Assembly (NCBI GenBank): GCA_965277595.1
Contig: CBDIDH010000002.1
Coordinates: 1,054,001-1,118,000, forward strand
DNA length: 64,000 bases
DNA from: CBDIDH01 sp965277595
GTDB taxonomy: Bacteria; Planctomycetota; Planctomycetia; Isosphaerales; Isosphaeraceae
Direction of reading: 5' to 3'
Part shown: piece by piece, positions 59,471 to 64,000 of the stretch
Layout: every line of letters begins with the position of its first letter
How positions within the stretch are numbered: the stretch's first letter is position 1
Translations under genes and position numbers: made by a program
Notes under the pieces: generated by a model
Told to the model about the DNA's origin: nothing
Databases searched by the model: none
Seen by the model: only the letters and a program-made list of their open reading frames with translations

Positions 59471-62239
59471 TCAACCGGTGTTCTTGAGACCCGAGGCGAT
59501 TCCGCTGATGCTTTCGAGGACGCAGGTCACAAGGTCTTCGGGGGGTTCGGCCTCGGCGCGGAGGCGTTTGAGGAAGACGAGTTGAAGGAAGCTCAAGGGG
59601 TCGACGTACGGGTTTCGGTTCTGGATGGATCGGAGAAGGATTGGCGAGTTCGCGAGCAACTCGGACTTGCCGGTGATCTGCTGGATCACGTTGACGGTTC
59701 GATCGTACTCGGCGACGATCCGGTCGAAGATCGGAGTCGCGGCGGATTGATCTTCGGCGAGGTCGGCGTAAAGGCGGGCGATGGTCATGTCGGCCTTGGC
59801 GAGGATCATCTGGGCGTTGTCGATGAGGGTGCTCCAGAAGGGCCAGAGCCGGTACATCTCGCGGAGCGCTTCGAGACCCTTCGGCGATTCGGCGAGGTAG
59901 TCGGTCAGGGCGCCGCCGAGACCGTACCAGCCGGGGAGGGTGTGGCGGCTCTGCATCCACGAGAAGACCCAAGGGATCGCCCGAAGCTGGTCGATTCCGG
60001 TCGCCGCGCCGCGGCGCGCGGGGCGAGAGCCGATCTTTAACTGAGAGATTTCGCGGATCGGGGTCGCCTGTTCGAAGTAGGCGAGGAATTCGGGAGTCTC
60101 GTAGACAAGGGCCCGATAGTGCTTGCCCGCGGCATCGGCGAGGCGATCGAGGATGGGGAACCAGGCGGGGTCGGGCTGATCGGCGTCGTCGTGAAAGCTC
60201 GACCGGAGGACGGCGTTGACGACCTGTTCGAGGTGCCGTTCGGCGATGGCCTTGTGCCCGTAGCGATCGGCGATGACCTCGCCCTGCTCGGTCATGCGAA
60301 GGCGGCCGTCGATGGTGTCTCTCGGCTGCGCCAGGATCGCGCGGTTGGCGGGTCCGCCCCCTCGGCCGACGGCGCCGCCGCGACCGTGGAACATCTGCAT
60401 CGTGATTCCGGCCTTCCGGCCGAGCCCGGCGAGTTCGCGTTGCGCCTGGTAAAGGAACCAGGACGACTTGAGGATGCCGGCTTCCTTGCTGCTGTCGGAG
60501 TAGCCGATCATCACTTCCTGAAGGTCGCCCCGAAGCGAGAGATGCTTGCGATAAATGGGCAGGTCAAAGAGCTTGCCCATGATCGCCGAGGCGTCCTTGA
60601 GGGGTTCCGACGCCTCGAAGAGCGGCACGACATCGAGTCGGCTGATTCCCTCGGCCGGTCGAAAGAGCCGGGCCTCGCGCGCCAGGAGCAAGACTTCCAG
60701 GAGGTGCGCCGGCTCGGTCGTCGAGCTGATGATGTACGTCCGAAGCGCCTCGGGCGACTCACGTTCCAGAATCGCCGAGGCGGTCCGGAAGGTCTTGATG
60801 ACCTCGTTCGCGTCGGCGGAGAAGTTCAGGTGCGCGGGGATGAGTGGGCGGGTTTCTTCCAGCTCCCGGGCGAGGAGGTCAAACCGGCCGTCGGGGCTCA
60901 GCGCCAGATAATCGGGACAGACGCCCGCCGCGGCGAAGACCTCGGCGAGAGCACCGGCGTGTCGGCCGCTGTGCTGGCGGAGGTCGAGCGTCAGGAGGTG
61001 GACGCCGAAGACCTCGACCAGGCGGATCATGTCCTTCAAGGCTCCCGAGGCGGCGGCCTCGGCCCCCGCGACGCGGAGATCGTCGGCGATCAACCGGAGA
61101 TCGGCCAGCAGGTCGGCCCGGCCGAGATAGACGCCTTCAGAGACCTTCGGGCCGGTCAGCGCCCAGTCGGAGTTGGTCGACCTGGCGTGCGCGAGGGTCC
61201 GGCGGAGCTTCTCGGAGATCATCCGGCACTTCGCACGGTACGGCTCGTGCGCGGGAGATTTGGAAACGTCCTTGAACATCTCCTCATCGCGTTTCAGCGA
61301 ATCGCGGAGCGCCTGGCCGGGCTTGACGAACCGGTCGGAGTGGCTCAGGCGTCGCCAGAGGTCGTCCATCCGGCGGAGGTAATAGGCGAGGACTTCTTCC
61401 TGTTGCTGGCGGAGTGCGTCGGCGGTGACGTCGTGGGTGACGTTCGGGTGGCCGTCGCGGTCGCCGCCAATCCAGGAGCCGAACGAGAGAAACGGGGGAA
61501 CGACCCAGGGTTGCCCTTCCGGGTAGACCGAGTTCAGGCCCGCCTCGATCTTGCGATAGACGCGGGGGACGACGTCGAAGAGGCTCCCCTCGACAAGGCG
61601 AAGGCTCTGGCGGACCTCGTCGAGAACGGTCGGCCGGGTGGACCGGATCGTGTCCGAGAGCCAGAGCGCCTCGACTTCCTCGCCGATCACGCCGATGACC
61701 TCGCGACACTCCTGAAGGGCGGGGCGATCGTATTCGATCTTGTCGAGAAGCTGCGCGATGGCGTTGATTTTTTCAAGAACGGTGCGGCGTCGGGCCTCGC
61801 TCGGGTGCGCCGTGAAGACCGGGCAGAGCAGGGCACGGTTCAGGTGGTTGGCGACCTGTTGCGCGTCGATTCCACGGGCGCGAAGCTGTACGAAGGCGGC
61901 TTCGGGAGTCTCGGCCGACGTCTTGGTTTCGGGCTTCATTGACCGGGCGCGGAGGGCACGGACTCGGGCGCGTTGCTCGGCGAGGTTGATCAGGTCGAAG
62001 TAAACGCTGAAGGCGCGGGTGAGGACCCGGAGCTTGTCGAGGTCGACGTCGTCCAGGCGATCGCGGAGCCGCCTCGCCTCATCGAGCGAGGGCTCCGACC
62101 GGAGCCGCTTCGCCGACGCCCGGACCTCTTCCACCAGCGCGTAGACGTCTTCTCCTTCGAGTCGTCGGATCGTTTGACCCAGCAGATCGCCCAGCAAATG
62201 GATATCGGCGCTGAGCGCCTCCTGCTCGTTTGGCGGCAT
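59471..62239 (-). CDS. ppc: Phosphoenolpyruvate carboxylase
   Basis: A 922-residue cytoplasmic enzyme that carboxylates PEP to oxaloacetate with bicarbonate and Mg. The active-site segments are intact: FTAHPSEARRR with catalytic His145, GGDRDGHPNVT, VMIGYSDSSKEAGI, FHGRGGAVGRGGGP with the mobile-loop Arg and Gly residues, and the C-terminal QNRNPYVDPLSFLQ, with the chain ending in the usual NTG. Length fits bacterial PEPC (about 880-960). The ATG at 62239 (MPPNEQEALSADIHLLGDLL) is chosen because it starts the homologous helix; 17 more codons are open upstream. It replenishes the TCA cycle. It is followed on the minus strand by a gap before the DUF2126 gene, so it is probably its own unit. Confidence 0.96.
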   Translation of the reverse strand: MPPNEQEALSADIHLLGDLLGQTIRRLEGEDVYALVEEVRASAKRLRSEPSLDEARRLRDRLDDVDLDKLRVLTRAFSVYFDLINLAEQRARVRALRARSMKPETKTSAETPEAAFVQLRARGIDAQQVANHLNRALLCPVFTAHPSEARRRTVLEKINAIAQLLDKIEYDRPALQECREVIGVIGEEVEALWLSDTIRSTRPTVLDEVRQSLRLVEGSLFDVVPRVYRKIEAGLNSVYPEGQPWVVPPFLSFGSWIGGDRDGHPNVTHDVTADALRQQQEEVLAYYLRRMDDLWRRLSHSDRFVKPGQALRDSLKRDEEMFKDVSKSPAHEPYRAKCRMISEKLRRTLAHARSTNSDWALTGPKVSEGVYLGRADLLADLRLIADDLRVAGAEAAASGALKDMIRLVEVFGVHLLTLDLRQHSGRHAGALAEVFAAAGVCPDYLALSPDGRFDLLARELEETRPLIPAHLNFSADANEVIKTFRTASAILERESPEALRTYIISSTTEPAHLLEVLLLAREARLFRPAEGISRLDVVPLFEASEPLKDASAIMGKLFDLPIYRKHLSLRGDLQEVMIGYSDSSKEAGILKSSWFLYQAQRELAGLGRKAGITMQMFHGRGGAVGRGGGPANRAILAQPRDTIDGRLRMTEQGEVIADRYGHKAIAERHLEQVVNAVLRSSFHDDADQPDPAWFPILDRLADAAGKHYRALVYETPEFLAYFEQATPIREISQLKIGSRPARRGAATGIDQLRAIPWVFSWMQSRHTLPGWYGLGGALTDYLAESPKGLEALREMYRLWPFWSTLIDNAQMILAKADMTIARLYADLAEDQSAATPIFDRIVAEYDRTVNVIQQITGKSELLANSPILLRSIQNRNPYVDPLSFLQLVFLKRLRAEAEPPEDLVTCVLESISGIASGLKNTG

Positions 62240-62380
62240 GACTACTCCACTCCGCGTGCGTTCGCGTCGACACGCCCTGGCTGCCGGCATGTCGAAGTCG
62301 GGAGATAGTCTATCATTACCCCGCCCGGTTTACGCCAGTCCCTTGCCCGGGGCGGGGGGAATGCGGCTTCGGGCTCTTTG

Positions 62381-62554
62381 AGGGCAAAGGGAAAAGGGAA
62401 AGGACAAAGGGAAAAGACAAAGGGGAAAAGACAAAGGGGAAAAGACAAAGGGAAAAGGACAAAGGGAAAAGGACAAAGGGAAAAGGACAAAGGGAAAAGA
62501 CAAAGGGAAAAGGACAAAGGGGAAAAGGACAAAGGGAAAAGGACAGAAGGGCGG
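62381..62554. repeat. Purine-rich 13-15 bp tandem array
   Basis: About ten copies of ACAAAGGGAAAAGG (13-15 bases, one or two G or A more or less) run in tandem; the plus strand is almost all purine except for the C in each unit. It is bounded on the right by TAGGTCATCGG and a hairpin. The spacing of its AAGG-AC steps resembles the AAGGACC heptamer of element 8, so it may be a diverged relative, but this is not certain. Confidence 0.85.
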
Positions 62555-62569
62555 AAAGCATAGGTCATC

Positions 62570-62590
62570 GGCCCTTGTGAATCAAGGGCC
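62570..62590. terminator. Hairpin downstream of the GGDEF gene
   Basis: GGCCCTTG and CAAGGGCC form a perfect eight-base stem with a five-base loop (TGAAT). It lies nine bases beyond the GGDEF stop codon on that gene's strand. No T-run follows in that direction, so it may be a weak terminator or an mRNA end protector. Confidence 0.5.
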
Positions 62591-62598
62591 GAGACGGT

Positions 62599-63555
62599 TC
62601 AACGATCGACGGAGAGGAGGTCGGCGGGGAGGGCGGAGGGTTCGTCGGGGTCGGCCTGGAGATCGCGTTCGTGGACGACCCGGTCGCGGCCGGCGCGCTT
62701 GGCGTGGTAAAGGGCGCGATCGGCACGGACGAGGAGCGAGAGGGGTTCGATCGGTTGATCGTCGGTCGTGGCGACGCCAAGGCTGGCGGTCACCGGTCGG
62801 CAGGGCCAGGGATGACCCGCCAGGCCCGACCGGAGCCGGTCGGCCGCGATGAGAGACGCCTCGATCTCGGTCGCGGGCAAGAGGATCACGAACTCCTCGC
62901 CGCCGTAACGGGCCACGACGTCGTGCGTTCGAACGACGTTCGAGAGAATCGACACGACCGACCGCAAGACCTCGTCGCCGGCCGGGTGGCCATAGGTGTC
63001 GTTGTAGGTCTTGAAGTGGTCGACGTCGAGCATGACCACCGAGAGCGGCATCCTGCGACGCCTTGAAAACGACATCGCCTGATTGAGCGCCTCGCGGAGA
63101 AAGGCACGGTTCTTGGCACCGGTCAGGGGGTCAACGGTCGCCTGTTCGGCGAGGCGGCGGTTCAGCTCGGTGATCAGGTCGTGATCGGCCTTGGCCCGCG
63201 CCGCGGATCGGACCCGGGCGAGAAGGATGCGGGTGTTGAAGGGCTTGGTCACGTAGTCTTGCGCCCCCGCGTCAAGGCCCTCGATGACGTCATCTTCCTG
63301 GCCTCGGGCGGAGACCATCACGACCGGAACGTGTCGGAGGACCGGGTCGGCCTTGAGCCTTCGGCAGACCTCGATGCCTCCCATGACGGGCATCATGACG
63401 TCGAGCAGGATGACGTCGGGCGCTGAGTCGCGGGCGCGTCGCAGGGCGGTCGGGCCATCGCCCGCGGTGATGACCTCGTAACCGTGGTCGGAGAGTTCGA
63501 AAGTCAGCAGCTTGACGTTGTCGGGGGCGTCATCGACGACCAGGACCCTAGCCAA
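62599..63555 (-). CDS. Response regulator with GGDEF diguanylate cyclase output
   Basis: A 318-residue PleD-like regulator. The receiver domain (about 1-120) keeps the acidic pair Asp8-Asp9, the phospho-acceptor Asp52 (VILLDVMMP) and the Lys in VTKP. The GGDEF domain (about 135-295) has the active-site motif ARYGGEEFVILLP. An inhibitory RxxD site (RTHD) lies five residues before it, so feedback by cyclic di-GMP is likely. Predicted role: synthesis of cyclic di-GMP from two GTP on phosphorylation. It overlaps the upstream receiver gene by eight bases and is the third gene of a signalling operon entering the window from the right. Confidence 0.94.
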   Translation of the reverse strand: MARVLVVDDAPDNVKLLTFELSDHGYEVITAGDGPTALRRARDSAPDVILLDVMMPVMGGIEVCRRLKADPVLRHVPVVMVSARGQEDDVIEGLDAGAQDYVTKPFNTRILLARVRSAARAKADHDLITELNRRLAEQATVDPLTGAKNRAFLREALNQAMSFSRRRRMPLSVVMLDVDHFKTYNDTYGHPAGDEVLRSVVSILSNVVRTHDVVARYGGEEFVILLPATEIEASLIAADRLRSGLAGHPWPCRPVTASLGVATTDDQPIEPLSLLVRADRALYHAKRAGRDRVVHERDLQADPDEPSALPADLLSVDR

Positions 63556-63940
63556 GGCTCACCTCCTCGGGGCTCAGGCAGTCGCGGATCACGTCAAGGA
63601 GCAGGTCCTCGTCGATCGGCTTGGTCACCATCGCCGAGGCGCCAGAGCCGAGGATCGCCTCACTCTCGCCGGTCACCGCGTGCGCCGTGACGGCGATCAC
63701 GGGCAGACCCGCGAGTCGGCCATCGGCCCGGATTCGGCGGGTCGCCTCCTTGCCGTCCATGCCGGGAAGCGAGATGTCCATCAGGACCAGGTCGAACCGC
63801 CCGGAGGCAAGCACCTTCAGCCCCTCCTCGGCGGTTCCGACCCCCTCGAACTGGTAACCGGCATCTTCAAGAGCCCAGGTCATCAGCTTCATGTTGTCGG
63901 GATTATCCTCGACAACCAGGATCATTGCCGGGTTGTTCAT
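63548..63940 (-). CDS. Single-domain receiver (CheY-like) response regulator
   Basis: A 130-residue stand-alone receiver. It shows the acidic pair at Glu11-Asp12, phospho-acceptor Asp55 (LVLMDISLPGMDG), the Thr in AVTAHAV and the Lys in VTKP. There is no output domain, so it probably works as a relay partner. The ATG overlaps the end of an upstream frame by ATGA, and its stop region overlaps the GGDEF gene by eight bases, so the three are translationally coupled. The likely histidine kinase should be just to the right of the window. Confidence 0.93.
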   Translation of the reverse strand: MNNPAMILVVEDNPDNMKLMTWALEDAGYQFEGVGTAEEGLKVLASGRFDLVLMDISLPGMDGKEATRRIRADGRLAGLPVIAVTAHAVTGESEAILGSGASAMVTKPIDEDLLLDVIRDCLSPEEVSLG

Positions 63941-64000
63941 ACGGTCATCGCCTCTCCGGCCGATGCGTGCGTTCCTTCCCGAGGACGGACGGCCTGAAGC
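63937..64000 (-). CDS. C-terminal tail of an upstream gene, cut by window edge
   Basis: The frame LQAVRPREGTHASAGEAMTV ends in TGA at 63937-63939, overlapping the start of the receiver gene by four bases (ATGA). Twenty residues are visible, too few to name a family. The coupled overlap suggests a sensor kinase or other partner in the same operon. Confidence 0.4.
   Translation of the reverse strand, partial: LQAVRPREGTHASAGEAMTV

Noticed and set aside
62378..62563. Lys/Arg-rich small protein from the purine array
   Set aside because: It is a direct translation of the tandem repeat with no credible initiation context.
1..64000. tRNA, rRNA, riboswitch, prophage or insertion sequence
   Set aside because: None was recognised by reading both strands. 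A covariance search could still reveal small RNAs in gaps such as 28609-29092 and 59129-59470.

Overview
The window is high-GC DNA from a planctomycete. The strongest taxonomic markers are two DUF1549/DUF1553 plus DUF1501 gene pairs (12447-17169 and 39659-43414), planctomycete-type cytochrome c modules, many Tat-exported proteins and a very large PVC-type sugar-dehydrogenase-like fusion protein. Gene content and style fit Isosphaeraceae, but that placement is inferred by eye and not by a search. I recognise no tRNA, rRNA, prophage, insertion sequence or CRISPR array.

Layout. 1-2547 (minus): a DnaJ-like/zinc-ribbon protein cut by the left edge, a GAF protein and an FKBP isomerase. 2983-6666: a Rid-family protein, a small cytochrome c, a Tat-exported TIM-barrel isomerase and a PAS histidine kinase. 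6802-11292 (minus): a 1075-residue membrane protein of unknown function and a nucleotidyltransferase-HD protein. 11698-17169 (plus): a GntR regulator that overlaps a cytochrome/DUF1549/LamG/DUF1553 protein, followed by DUF1501; a perfect palindrome and a promoter-like site lie upstream. 18103-28608: a phosphate-type porin with a strong terminator, convergent with a three-gene RND efflux operon (one adaptor, two pumps). 29093-31043: an inositol-monophosphatase-family enzyme and a possible PD-(D/E)XK protein between two heptamer arrays. 31518-36482: a 1654-residue extracytoplasmic fusion (SGNH, beta-propeller, HEAT, discoidin, cupredoxin, cytochrome c). 36858-39548: a GH13 enzyme and two small membrane proteins with a lower-GC look. 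39659-44679 (minus): a second DUF1549/DUF1501 pair and a ThuA protein. 44963-51094 (minus): two SGNH-like membrane proteins around two GT-C-type membrane proteins, probably a surface-polysaccharide unit. 51307-59128 (minus): a transglutaminase, an ATP-grasp/alpha-E fusion and a transglutaminase-DUF2126 protein, which is a known putative peptide-ligase cluster type. 59471-63940 (minus): phosphoenolpyruvate carboxylase, a diguanylate cyclase response regulator and a stand-alone receiver.

The most unusual signal is not a gene. Twelve intergenic gaps carry an inverted-repeat element whose left arm is made of heptamers of the form GACCNAN (mostly ATGACCG, ATGACCC, ATGACCA, AAGGACC) and whose right arm is the reverse complement. 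The two arms are usually separated by a short, often AT-rich loop. The elements sit between divergent, convergent and tandem genes alike, so they are not simply terminators. Some have expanded: 21 heptamers at 29921, 36 heptamers with a higher-order pattern at 31179, and seven heads of a 102-bp unit at 54953. A thirteenth gap (62381) holds a purine-rich array that may be a diverged relative. A different short dispersed repeat, built on GGCTTCGTTTC, fills the gap before the porin gene. These repeats, the 1654-residue fusion protein, the SGNH/GT-C locus and the GntR palindrome are the main items worth following up.
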